Part shown: positions 56,294 to 64,000 of the stretch, piece after piece | How the letters are laid out: each line of letters opens with the position of its first letter | Numbering within the stretch: the stretch's first letter is position 1 | Assembly: GCF_001465595.2 (NCBI RefSeq) | Contig: NZ_CP013481.2 | Coordinates: 3,596,001 to 3,660,000, forward strand | Length of the DNA stretch: 64,000 nucleotides | Direction of reading: 5' to 3' | From: Pandoraea apista | GTDB lineage: Bacteria; Pseudomonadota; Gammaproteobacteria; Burkholderiales; Burkholderiaceae | Position numbers and translations under genes: made by a program | Notes under the pieces: model-generated | What the model was told of the DNA's origin: nothing | The model's input: the letters and a program-made list of their open reading frames with translations, nothing else | Databases searched by the model: none

Positions 56294-57409
56294 ATGTCCA
56301 ATCTAAGCAGCGCTTTGCAATTGAAACCGGCCTCGAGCCAATTGCCGGTCTACACGTATTTCGATGAGGCGCTCCTCGCCCGCGAACGTGAAGTCCTATT
56401 CAAACACGGGCCTCGTTACGTAGGTCACGAACTGATGGTGCCGGAAGCGGGCGACTATTTCGCCCTGCCGGCTGAGCAGGAAGGTCGCATGCTGGTCCGC
56501 AACGGCGCGGGCGAGCATAACGGCATCGAACTGCTCTCGAACGTCTGCCGCCATCGTCAGGCGGTCATGCTCAATGGACGCGGCAAAGCACGCAATATTG
56601 TGTGCCCGCTCCATCGCTGGACTTACGACACGACGGGCGAACTGCTCGGCGCGCCGCATTTCCCCGAGAAACCGTGCCTGAACCTTGGCAAGTTCCCGCT
56701 GCAACGCTGGAACGGGCTGCTGTTCGAAGCAGAAGGTCGCGATGTACAGGCTGATCTCGCGCGTCTGGGCGTGAAGCATCATCTCGACTTTTCGAACTTC
56801 ATGTTCGATCACGTCGAAGTGCACGAATGTAACTACAACTGGAAGACGTTCATCGAGGTTTATCTCGAGGACTACCATGTCGTGCCGTTCCATCCAGGAC
56901 TGGGCAGCTTCGTCTCGTGTGAAGACCTGAGCTGGGAGTTCGGCGACTGGTACAGCGTCCAGACGGTAGGCGTGCACGAAGGTCTCGCCAAACCGGGCAG
57001 CCCGATCTATCGCGACTGGCACGACGTGCTGCTGCGCTACCGTGAAGGGGTTCCGCCGGACTTCGGTGCGATCTGGATGGTGTACTACCCGCACCTGATG
57101 ATCGAGTGGTATCCGCATGTGCTAGTCGTATCGTGGCTGATTCCACGCGGACCGCAGAAGACGACGAACATCGTCGAATTCTATTACCCCGAGGAAATCG
57201 CGCTCTTCGAACGTGAATTCATCGAGGCAGAGCGTGCTGCGTACATGGAAACTGCCCGTGAAGACGACGAGATCGCCGAGCGCATGGATGCAGGCCGTCG
57301 CGCCCTGTTCGAGCGTGGCGTGTCGGAAGTCGGCCCCTACCAGAGCCCGATGGAAGACGGCATGCAACATTTCCACGAATTCCTGCGTCGCCAGATGGGC
57401 GACTTCTGA
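56294..57409 (+). CDS. Rieske-type aromatic-ring oxygenase alpha subunit family protein
   Basis: 371 residues. Rieske 2Fe-2S ligands C85-x-H87 (CRHR) and C104-x2-H107 (CPLH). The catalytic domain has EDYHVVPFH (His195, His200), giving two of the mononuclear iron ligands; the third should be a C-terminal acid. All parts for an active oxygenase are present. No reductase, ferredoxin or beta subunit is adjacent, so it must borrow electrons from elsewhere. GGGAGTGG lies before the ATG at 56294. Substrate unknown; related proteins act on aromatic acids, choline-type amines or other small molecules. Confidence 0.9.
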   Translation: MSNLSSALQLKPASSQLPVYTYFDEALLAREREVLFKHGPRYVGHELMVPEAGDYFALPAEQEGRMLVRNGAGEHNGIELLSNVCRHRQAVMLNGRGKARNIVCPLHRWTYDTTGELLGAPHFPEKPCLNLGKFPLQRWNGLLFEAEGRDVQADLARLGVKHHLDFSNFMFDHVEVHECNYNWKTFIEVYLEDYHVVPFHPGLGSFVSCEDLSWEFGDWYSVQTVGVHEGLAKPGSPIYRDWHDVLLRYREGVPPDFGAIWMVYYPHLMIEWYPHVLVVSWLIPRGPQKTTNIVEFYYPEEIALFEREFIEAERAAYMETAREDDEIAERMDAGRRALFERGVSEVGPYQSPMEDGMQHFHEFLRRQMGDF

Positions 57410-57526
57410 GCGATTCGCCCCGGAAACTCTCATCAGGTGAGAATGCAGGCATATCCGGCTGAAGTCCCGCCGGACGGCAATGGGGTACTGGCGAGACTGA
57501 ATTAAATATTTGCCGAATTTTCACGG

Positions 57527-57554
57527 AACGGCGGACCATCGGTCCGCCGTTTTC
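57527..57554 (+). terminator. Rho-independent terminator behind the Rieske gene
   Basis: Eleven-base perfect stem AACGGCGGACC / GGTCCGCCGTT, loop ATC, then TTT. Confidence 0.85.
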
Positions 57555-57669
57555 GTTAGAATCGTTGCCATGCTTCAGATATGACCATGCGGTAACAAGT
57601 CATACCGCACGAGTCGCCCGCGTTCAGCAAAAAACGCGCTTCTTCGCCGCCAATCGGCCACAATTCGCC

Positions 57670-58530
57670 ATGCAATCGCTCTGGATGTTGGTCTCCGCCT
57701 TCATGTTCACGTTGATGGGGCTCTTCATCAAACTGGCGGCAAACGAATACAACACCGGCGAAATCGTTCTCTACCGCAGCCTTATCGGCGTTATCGTCCT
57801 GCTGGCAATTGCAGGTGTGCGGGGGAAGACGATCCGCACTCGCCACCTTGGCTCTCACGTCAAACGCAGCACGGCCGGCGTTATCTCGCTGGGCCTCTGG
57901 TTCTATTCGCTCACGCAATTGCCGCTATCTACGGCGATGACGCTCAATTACATGTCGCCGATCTGGATTTCGCTGATCGTCATGGCGACTGCCGCGATGC
58001 GCGGCAGCCTGCGGACCGACTTTCGTCTGGTGGCAGCCATCTTCGCGGGTTTTGTCGGCGTGGCGCTGCTGCTCCAGCCAACCATCGACAGCCAGGCGTG
58101 GGGAGGCGGTGTTGCAGGCGTTGTCTCGGGCGTGTTCTCGGCGGTAGCGTACATGCAGGTAAAGGAGCTTGGCGCGGCGGGCGAGCCGGATTGGCGCATC
58201 GTCTTCTATTTTTCGCTCGGCGGCGTATTGCTGGGCCTTGGCTGGGTCGCGATCGACGGCATGCATCCGCTGACATGGCGCGGCACTGCGCTCATGCTGG
58301 GCATCGGGATTGCCGCGCTCATCGCGCAAACGGCGCTCACCCGGGCCTTCAGTCTGGGCAATACGCTCGTCACTGCGAATCTGCAATATTCCGGCGTAAT
58401 CTTCGCTACACTGATCAGCATGCTTGTCTGGGGCGATTGGCCCGCACTGGCCGGCTGGATCGGCATGCTGCTGATTGTGGCGAGCGGCATGACGGCACTG
58501 CGCCGACCATCGGTGCCTGCCCGAAGCTGA
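57670..58530 (+). CDS. EamA/DMT-family transporter
   Basis: About 286 residues with ten helices and two EamA repeats: MQSLWMLVSAFMFTLMGLFIKLA, LYRSLIGVIVLLAIAGVRGK, TAMTLNYMSPIWISLIV. Likely a small-metabolite exporter of the RhaT/YdcZ-type superfamily, substrate unknown. The frame is open to 57565; the ATG at 57670 begins right at helix 1 but lacks a clear ribosome site, so the start is uncertain. Confidence 0.85.
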   Translation: MQSLWMLVSAFMFTLMGLFIKLAANEYNTGEIVLYRSLIGVIVLLAIAGVRGKTIRTRHLGSHVKRSTAGVISLGLWFYSLTQLPLSTAMTLNYMSPIWISLIVMATAAMRGSLRTDFRLVAAIFAGFVGVALLLQPTIDSQAWGGGVAGVVSGVFSAVAYMQVKELGAAGEPDWRIVFYFSLGGVLLGLGWVAIDGMHPLTWRGTALMLGIGIAALIAQTALTRAFSLGNTLVTANLQYSGVIFATLISMLVWGDWPALAGWIGMLLIVASGMTALRRPSVPARS

Positions 58531-58684
58531 CTGGGCGTCTCGCGAAGGCGCAGAGGCGTAGAAGCGCTCGGTCACACTTCCGGCTGGCGAGCGCACCCTT
58601 ACGGGGGGCGCGCACGATCCGCCCGGCAAGCAACGCGGTCAGTTGCCGCTGAACGATTCCCCCACGCCCGTCTGCGGAGACGTC

Positions 58685-59569
58685 ATGATTCACACGCATT
58701 TCACCACGCTCATCAGTCCGCAAAATCTCGATGCGCTGATGCAAACCGCCGCCGGTGGCGGCGCCCCGGTGGTCATCTTCGATTGCCGCTTCGATCTCGC
58801 CAACCCGGCCGCTGGCGAGACCGCCTATGTCGACGGGCATATCTTTGGCGCGTTTTACGCGCACCTCGACCGCGATCTGTCTGGAAGGCCAACTGGCAAG
58901 AACGGCCGCCACCCCCTTCCCGATCGCGATGCGCTGGTGCGTTACCTCGCCGACTGCGGGCTCTCGAAAGGCCAGCAGGCTGTCGCCTATGACGCACAGG
59001 GCGGCATATACGCCGCGCGCTTGTGGTGGCTGCTGCGTTGGCTCGGCCACGAATCCGTTGCGGTGCTCGATGGCGGCCTGCAAGCCTGGGAAGCGGCGGG
59101 ATTCAAACTCGATGCAGCACCGCCTGAAACACCACCGGCCGGCGACTTCACCCCCGGCGAGCCGCTGGCGACCACCGCAGATGCGGCAGCCATCGAACGC
59201 AATCTGACGTCACATGAACGTCTGGTCATCGATGCCCGCGCACCGGATCGTTATCGAGGCGAGAACGAGACCCTCGATCCGATCGGCGGCCATATTCCCG
59301 GCGCAGTCAATCGCTTCTTCAAAGACAACCTCGGCCCCGATGGCCGTTTCAAGCCTGCCGCCACGCTTCGAGAAGCGTTCATGCAAGTCATCGGCAAGGA
59401 TCGGCAGCCGGAGCGCGTCATCTCGCAATGTGGCTCGGGCGTGACCGCCTGCCATAATCTGCTCGCAATGGAGGTGGCCGGACTTCACGGCGCCAGCCTC
59501 TATCCGGGATCGTGGAGTGAATGGTGTGCCGACAAGCGCCGCCCCGTGGCCACCGGCGCGCAACCGTAA
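58685..59569 (+). CDS. sseA: 3-mercaptopyruvate sulfurtransferase
   Basis: 294 residues and two rhodanese domains. The active-site loop near the C terminus is CGSGVTA, the form typical of 3-mercaptopyruvate sulfurtransferase rather than thiosulfate rhodanese (CRKGVT). Also DARAPDRYRGENETLDPIGGHIPGAVN (quoted loosely) before the second active site. Transfers sulfur from 3-mercaptopyruvate to cyanide or thiols. The frame opens at 58643; the ATG at 58685 is preferred. Confidence 0.93.
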   Translation: MIHTHFTTLISPQNLDALMQTAAGGGAPVVIFDCRFDLANPAAGETAYVDGHIFGAFYAHLDRDLSGRPTGKNGRHPLPDRDALVRYLADCGLSKGQQAVAYDAQGGIYAARLWWLLRWLGHESVAVLDGGLQAWEAAGFKLDAAPPETPPAGDFTPGEPLATTADAAAIERNLTSHERLVIDARAPDRYRGENETLDPIGGHIPGAVNRFFKDNLGPDGRFKPAATLREAFMQVIGKDRQPERVISQCGSGVTACHNLLAMEVAGLHGASLYPGSWSEWCADKRRPVATGAQP

Positions 59570-59619
59570 ATCACACAGCGTCTGCGCTCCTGCTTCTGTG
59601 GTGGTGACGCGGCGAGAAT

Positions 59620-59651
59620 GAAAAAGGGCGTCTCAAGGGACGCCCTTCTTT
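59620..59651. terminator. Rho-independent terminator between sseA and the ZIP gene
   Basis: Stem AAGGGCGTC / GACGCCCTT with a six-base loop, A-run on the left and T-rich on the right, so it can serve both convergent genes. Confidence 0.88.
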
Positions 59652-59697
59652 ATGGATTCACGACTCAACACCCAGCGTCGAGAACCGTGTAACCCCA

Positions 59698-60669
59698 TCA
59701 ATGCGGCAACTTGCCGGTCGCCACATCGCCGCTACCGTCAACGGCTGGTGTCTGAGTCGTCATAGACATTGCGAGCGCGTTGCCGCCGTCGTCGTGGTCA
59801 TGTCCGTGGTCGTGATCATGATCGTGTCCGTTGAGCCACACGACCAGCGTCAGTCCGACGGCAATCAGCAGAATCTGCGGCAGCGCGTCGCGCGGCGAGG
59901 TCCGACGCTGCATCTGTGGCATCAGGTCCGACACGGCGATATAGATGAAGCTGCTCGCCGCCAGCGCCAACAGGTACGGAATCAGGCTCTGCAAACGGTC
60001 GAGCATGAAGTAGCCGAGCACGCCACCGGCCAACGCCGTCAGGCTCGACGCCAACGTCAGCACCAACGCTTTGCGACGCTTGAAGCCCGCGTTGAGTAAC
60101 ACCATGAAGTCGCCGAGCTTGTGCGCGACTTCGTGAACCGTGATCGACACCGTTGCCGCCACCCCGAGGCGCGGATCGGTGAGAAACGCCGCAGCAATTA
60201 CAACGCCGTCGGCAAAGTTGTGAATCGCACTACCGACCAGAATCATCCAGCCGCCCTTGCCTGCCTCATGGGCATCGTGCCCATGCTCATGGTGATGTCC
60301 ATCGCCCTCGTGATGGTGACTGTGGCGCAAGAGCGCCAGCTTCTCCAGCAGGAAGAACCCAAGCAACCCGCCCAGCAGCCAACGCGTGATGACATGGGCG
60401 TCGACGTGCGCCTCCAGACTCTCCGGCAGCAAATGTAACAGCGCCGTGCCGAGCAGCACGCCCGCCGAGAAACTCACCATCTTGTCGATCAGCCTCGATA
60501 GCAGGCCGAGCGACAGCGACGCCGCCCCGGCAAGGCTCAGCGCGCCGGAAGCCAGCGTGGCGATAACGATGAATATGAAGATGGCGTCGATGGTGATTCT
60601 CCTGCAGGCAAGCCGGCGATTTAACCAGCTTTTACCGTTACAGGCAAACCGACCGCCCGCAAAAGGCAA
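59698..60669 (-). CDS. ZIP-family divalent metal transporter
   Basis: Eight-helix ZIP protein. A His/Asp-rich cytoplasmic loop (RHSHHHEGDGHHHEHGHD) lies between helices 3 and 4, and the metal-path motifs HNFADGV and HEVAHKLGD are intact. A second His/Asp cluster (GHDHDHDHGHDHDD) lies in the C-terminal loop. Should import zinc or a similar metal. The start is a problem: AGGAG at 60599-60603 lies 7 bases before an ATC (60591) that opens helix 1, but no ATG/GTG/TTG is there. The nearest ordinary upstream start is TTG at 60669, used here. Confidence 0.8.
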   Translation of the reverse strand: MPFAGGRFACNGKSWLNRRLACRRITIDAIFIFIVIATLASGALSLAGAASLSLGLLSRLIDKMVSFSAGVLLGTALLHLLPESLEAHVDAHVITRWLLGGLLGFFLLEKLALLRHSHHHEGDGHHHEHGHDAHEAGKGGWMILVGSAIHNFADGVVIAAAFLTDPRLGVAATVSITVHEVAHKLGDFMVLLNAGFKRRKALVLTLASSLTALAGGVLGYFMLDRLQSLIPYLLALAASSFIYIAVSDLMPQMQRRTSPRDALPQILLIAVGLTLVVWLNGHDHDHDHGHDHDDGGNALAMSMTTQTPAVDGSGDVATGKLPH

Positions 60670-60807
60670 TAACACCCAACGTATCTGGTGTGCAGGGCGC
60701 ATTCCATACGTCCGATACACTCGATACGTTCAACGTCTTCGGCACTTCCGATGTCCCTGCCCCGCGCGCTTGCCCCCATTTGCCGGCTCGCTCGGGGCAT
60801 CGGCAAC

Positions 60808-61683
60808 TCAAATCACGCCGTGCTTACGGAACCAATCCAACGCCAGCGTCCAGCCCTCCTTCGCGTCGGCCTCGACATAGCTCGCCCGGTAGTCCGCAAA
60901 GAAGGCGTGTCCAGAATTCGGAAACACTTTCAGTTCCGAGCCCTTCGACGCCGCATTGCCTTTGGCCAGCGCCTCGCGCGCCTGTTCGACGCTCGCCACC
61001 GGAATGCCCGTGTCTTTGCCACCGTACAGACCCAGCAGCGGCCCGTGCAGTTGACCCGCAATATCGATCGGGTTCTGCGGGAAGTTGGCACTCTTGTCGC
61101 CGACGATTCGCCCGTACCAGGCGACAGCGGCCTTTACATTTGGATTGTGTGCGTCGTACAGCCACGCCACACGCCCGCCCCAGCAAAAACCGGTGATCCC
61201 CAGACGCTTCTCGTCACCGCCATGGGCCGTCGCCCATTTAACCGTCGCATCGATGTCGCTCATCACCTGCTTGTCCGGCGTCTTTGAGACGATCTGCGAT
61301 TGAATTTCGGCAATCGTTCCCAGCGACTGCGGATCGCCCGCCCGGGCGAACAGTTCCGGCGCCAGCGCAAAATACCCGAGTTTGGCGAAGCGACGGCAGA
61401 TGTCGGCAATATGCTGATGCACGCCAAAGATCTCCGAGACCACAATCACGGTCGGCAAATGTGTCTTGCCCGCAGGCTTCGCGTAATAGACCGGCATCTT
61501 GATGCCCGGCACGTCGAGCATAACTTCGCCCGCATCGAGCCCCTGCGTATCGGTAGTAATAGTTTCGGCCGCCACCGGCAGCACGGCCAGCGCGAACGCC
61601 GAGCCCACCGCGGTCTTCAGAAAATCACGTCGATTGCGCGGCGCCACTTCGGGCACGAGACTATCCAGATCCGCTTGCGACAT
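60808..61683 (-). CDS. Tat-exported dienelactone hydrolase family protein
   Basis: 291 residues. Twin-arginine signal RNRRDFLKTAVGSAFALAVLPVAA, then an alpha/beta-hydrolase with the DLH triad: nucleophile Cys in GFCWGGRVAW, Asp in GGKDTGIP, His in NSGHAFFADY. Classical DLH opens dienelactone in chlorocatechol degradation, but exported paralogues act on unknown esters or lactones. Stands alone. Confidence 0.9.
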   Translation of the reverse strand: MSQADLDSLVPEVAPRNRRDFLKTAVGSAFALAVLPVAAETITTDTQGLDAGEVMLDVPGIKMPVYYAKPAGKTHLPTVIVVSEIFGVHQHIADICRRFAKLGYFALAPELFARAGDPQSLGTIAEIQSQIVSKTPDKQVMSDIDATVKWATAHGGDEKRLGITGFCWGGRVAWLYDAHNPNVKAAVAWYGRIVGDKSANFPQNPIDIAGQLHGPLLGLYGGKDTGIPVASVEQAREALAKGNAASKGSELKVFPNSGHAFFADYRASYVEADAKEGWTLALDWFRKHGVI

Positions 61684-61915
61684 ATCGCACTCCAGAGAAA
61701 AGAGTCAGTGGAAGAATTGCCGGGAAGACTGCCAACGGAAAGAGTAACGAACCGTCGGTCCGAAGCCAGACGTTCGGATATTACTAGAGAGGGGAGGGAC
61801 TTGCACTCAGACACCGGCGCGCTCGCGGTCGGATCAATCCGAAACCGCGACCGTCCGGCAGGAACAGGCATTCCGACGGCAGGGGCGGCACGCTTGCCCC
61901 CTGGCGTCGAACGTC

Positions 61916-63286
61916 TCAATGCAATTTGACGCGCGGCACGGTAGAGCGTCGCAGACGGTTGGCAACGGTATCGAGCATCATGCGCCAGACACCATGCAGC
62001 GCCGCCACGTGCATGCGATAGAGCGACGTGTACATCACTCTCGCGAAGAGCCCTTCGATGAACATGCTGCCGCCGATCAAACCGCCCATCAGGTTACCCA
62101 CGGCACTGAATCTGCCGAGCGAGACGAGCGACCCGAAATCGCGATACGTGAAGGCCGGCAGGCTTTGGCCCTTGAGCCGTGCATCGATAGCCTTGACCAG
62201 AAAACTTGCCTGCTGATGTGCCGCTTGCGCACGCGGCGGCACGAACCCGTGTTCCGGCCACTCGCAGCTCGCGCAGTCGCCAAAAGCGAAGATATCCGGG
62301 TCGGTCTTGCTTTGCAGTGTCGGCAATACTTCGATCTGATTCAGACGATTGACGGCGAGTCCCAGCGTACCCAGCACCGGCGGGGCCGTGATTCCCGCCG
62401 ACCAGACCGTGATGTCGGCAGGCAGCACTTTTCCACTGGTCGTCGTCACTTCGTTCTTGCGCACCTCGGCGACCGAATCGCCGCACAGAATGTCGACGTC
62501 GAGCTTGCCGAGCAATCCTGCAACCGCGCCTGACACCCGCTCCGGCAGCGCCTTCAGAATGCGCGGACTCGATTCGATGATGGTGATGCCTACGTCCTTG
62601 CGCGGATCAAGCTTCAGACCGTAAGAGCGGAGAACTTCCGCCGTATTGCGCAGCTCCGCCGACAGTTCCACGCCCGTTGCACCCGCCCCCACAATGACCA
62701 GATTGACCTTGCGCCGCCCCGACGCCGGCACGAGCGCGCCGCCCTGCACGCCATCGCTCGGAGCGGCATTCCGCCCTGCCGGAGCCTCGGCCTCATTTTG
62801 CGCACGCACGCAGGCCGCCATCAGACGGCGGCGGAAACGCTCGGCCTGCTCGACCGTGTCCAGTGCAATGGTGTTTTCCTGCGCCCCGGGCACACCGAAG
62901 AAGTTGGTGGTGCTGCCCATAGCGAGCACGAGCGTGTCGTACGGCAAGGTGCGCTCGGGCAGCAGATCGCCCTCGCCCTCATCAGCCGCCGCCGGCACCG
63001 CCGCCAGCCGGATCGTCCTGGCCGCGCGATCCAGGCCGATCATCTCGCCCGCGGCGAACTCGAAGTGGTGCCAGTTGGCCTGCGCAACGTAGGAAAGCTG
63101 GTGCGTTGCGGTGTCCATGACACCGGCGGCCACCTCATGCAGCAGCGGTTTCCAGATGTGCGACAGCGAACGATCGACCAACGTCACCTGAACGTCCTTG
63201 CCACGCCCGTACTTGTCGCCCAACCGGGTGACAAGCTCCAGACCGCCGGCGCCGCCGCCGACCACAACAATGCGATGCACACTCAC
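61916..63286 (-). CDS. Type II NADH dehydrogenase (NDH-2)-like flavoprotein
   Basis: 456 residues from a GTG start (GGGGAG lies 5 bases before 63286). Two dinucleotide-binding motifs: VVGGGAGGLELVTRLG (FAD) near the start and VIVGAGATGVELSAEL (NAD) near residue 170. DIFAFGDCASCEW is the second flavin motif. The C-terminal end carries amphipathic helices that anchor NDH-2 to the membrane. Oxidises NADH and reduces quinone without pumping protons. Confidence 0.88.
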   Translation of the reverse strand: MSVHRIVVVGGGAGGLELVTRLGDKYGRGKDVQVTLVDRSLSHIWKPLLHEVAAGVMDTATHQLSYVAQANWHHFEFAAGEMIGLDRAARTIRLAAVPAAADEGEGDLLPERTLPYDTLVLAMGSTTNFFGVPGAQENTIALDTVEQAERFRRRLMAACVRAQNEAEAPAGRNAAPSDGVQGGALVPASGRRKVNLVIVGAGATGVELSAELRNTAEVLRSYGLKLDPRKDVGITIIESSPRILKALPERVSGAVAGLLGKLDVDILCGDSVAEVRKNEVTTTSGKVLPADITVWSAGITAPPVLGTLGLAVNRLNQIEVLPTLQSKTDPDIFAFGDCASCEWPEHGFVPPRAQAAHQQASFLVKAIDARLKGQSLPAFTYRDFGSLVSLGRFSAVGNLMGGLIGGSMFIEGLFARVMYTSLYRMHVAALHGVWRMMLDTVANRLRRSTVPRVKLH

Positions 63287-63487
63287 GATAACTCCCCGTG
63301 CTTGGAAAACCGTCCGGCCGGTCGGCAACTGCCAGCCCGGCGATAGCGATCACCTTACCGCAGAGTGCGGCCTTCGGGTATGCCCGCATCCCTATTCCCG
63401 TTATTGGCGTCCCCGATTGTCGCTGCGATCAAGCCGTGTCGCGCCCTGTCCGCGCACGCACTTTAGGCGTCAACCCAGTCGAGCGTG

Positions 63488-64000
63488 TCAGTGCGCCTGC
63501 TCCCAATTCTCGCCAACACCGACTTCGGCGATCAGCGGCACACGCAACTTCGCCACGCCGCACATCAATTCCGGCAGGCGCTTGCGAACCTCGGCCAGTT
63601 CGTGATCGGGCACTTCCAGCACCAGTTCATCGTGCACCTGCATGATCTGACGCGTCTGCAAGCCGCTATCGTCCAGCCAGCGCTGCACGGCAACCATCGA
63701 GAGCTTGATGAGATCGGCGGCGGTACCCTGCATCGGCGCGTTGATGGCGGCGCGCTCGGCCGCCTGACGACGCGGACCGTTGCCACCGTTGATATCCGGC
63801 AACCACAACCGGCGGCCGAATACCGTTTCGACGAAACCCCGCGCCTTGGCGCTCTTGCGCGTCTCGTCCATGTAGCGGGCCACGCCAGGGTAACGCATGA
63901 AGTAGCGGTCGATGTACTGCTTCGCGGCGTCGCGCTCGATCCCGAGGTTTGCGGCCAGCCCGAACGCACTCATGCCGTAGATCAGACCGAAGTTGATGAC
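63488..64000 (-). CDS. polA: DNA polymerase I, C-terminal part
   Basis: Only the last 171 codons are in the window; the gene continues past the right edge. Visible family-A polymerase parts: VINFGLIYGMSAFGLA (end of the O helix), the Q-helix region RRQAAERAAINAPMQGTAADLIK, and motif C VHDELVLEV with the catalytic Asp. Fills gaps and removes primers in replication and repair. Confidence 0.96.
   Translation of the reverse strand, partial: VINFGLIYGMSAFGLAANLGIERDAAKQYIDRYFMRYPGVARYMDETRKSAKARGFVETVFGRRLWLPDINGGNGPRRQAAERAAINAPMQGTAADLIKLSMVAVQRWLDDSGLQTRQIMQVHDELVLEVPDHELAEVRKRLPELMCGVAKLRVPLIAEVGVGENWEQAH

Overview
This is a 64 kb piece of a GC-rich chromosome from a betaproteobacterium, most likely a member of the Burkholderiaceae (Pandoraea or a close relative). 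Evidence: high GC, a prpB-prpC-acnD propionate operon divergent from prpR, a yqeY-dnaG-rpoD operon whose RpoD has a very long Lys/Ala-rich N-terminal extension, an xseB-ispA-dxs operon, and many LysR/IclR/GntR-regulated transport and catabolism loci. I see no insertion sequence, phage, integron, CRISPR array or plasmid function. The window opens inside acnD and closes inside polA; both are cut by the window edge.

Layout. 1-5.4 kb: the 2-methylcitrate cycle (acnD, prpC, prpB on the minus strand) facing prpR, with a near-consensus sigma-54 promoter and palindromic operators between them. 5.4-7.7 kb: a 53-residue membrane protein, an orphan metQ and an extreme glycine-rich secreted protein. 8-14.1 kb: a LysR gene divergent from a translationally coupled sugar-acid type operon (MFS, SDR, IlvD/Edd dehydratase, beta-hydroxyacid dehydrogenase). 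14.2-18 kb: an orphan peptide-binding protein, a degenerate phosphopantetheinyl-transferase-like gene behind an almost perfect Fur box, and an IclR regulator. 18.3-20.7 kb: a self-sufficient CYP116B-type P450. 20.9-23.7 kb: two MFS transporters. Near 24.2 kb: a strong candidate small RNA that presents an anti-Shine-Dalgarno loop. 24.3-28.9 kb: a Pro/Tyr-rich lipoprotein, an EAL phosphodiesterase and a zinc-ribbon membrane protein.

29-43.5 kb: a CoA-transferase, two chemoreceptors (one with a clear FliA/sigma-28 promoter), an asparaginase-GntR unit divergent from an MFS transporter, a LysR/Tat-exported agmatine-deiminase-like pair, and an EamA exporter/MocR pair. Most of these are divergent regulator-target pairs with a palindrome in the shared intergenic region.

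43.6-56 kb is the housekeeping core: tRNA-Ile2(CAU) just behind rpoD, dnaG, yqeY, a BaiN-like flavoprotein where rpsU would be expected, tsaD, folE2, and the isoprenoid operon xseB-ispA-dxs. 56.3-64 kb holds a lone Rieske oxygenase, an EamA exporter, a 3-mercaptopyruvate sulfurtransferase, a ZIP metal transporter with a start-codon problem, a Tat-exported dienelactone hydrolase, an NDH-2-type dehydrogenase and the 3' part of polA.

The most interesting items are the candidate sRNA (24160-24225), the Fur-box-controlled degenerate PPTase-like gene (15911-16881), the Tat-exported deiminase (39796-40932), the self-sufficient P450 and the glycine-rich protein. All functional statements are from reading the sequence and family knowledge; no database search was run.
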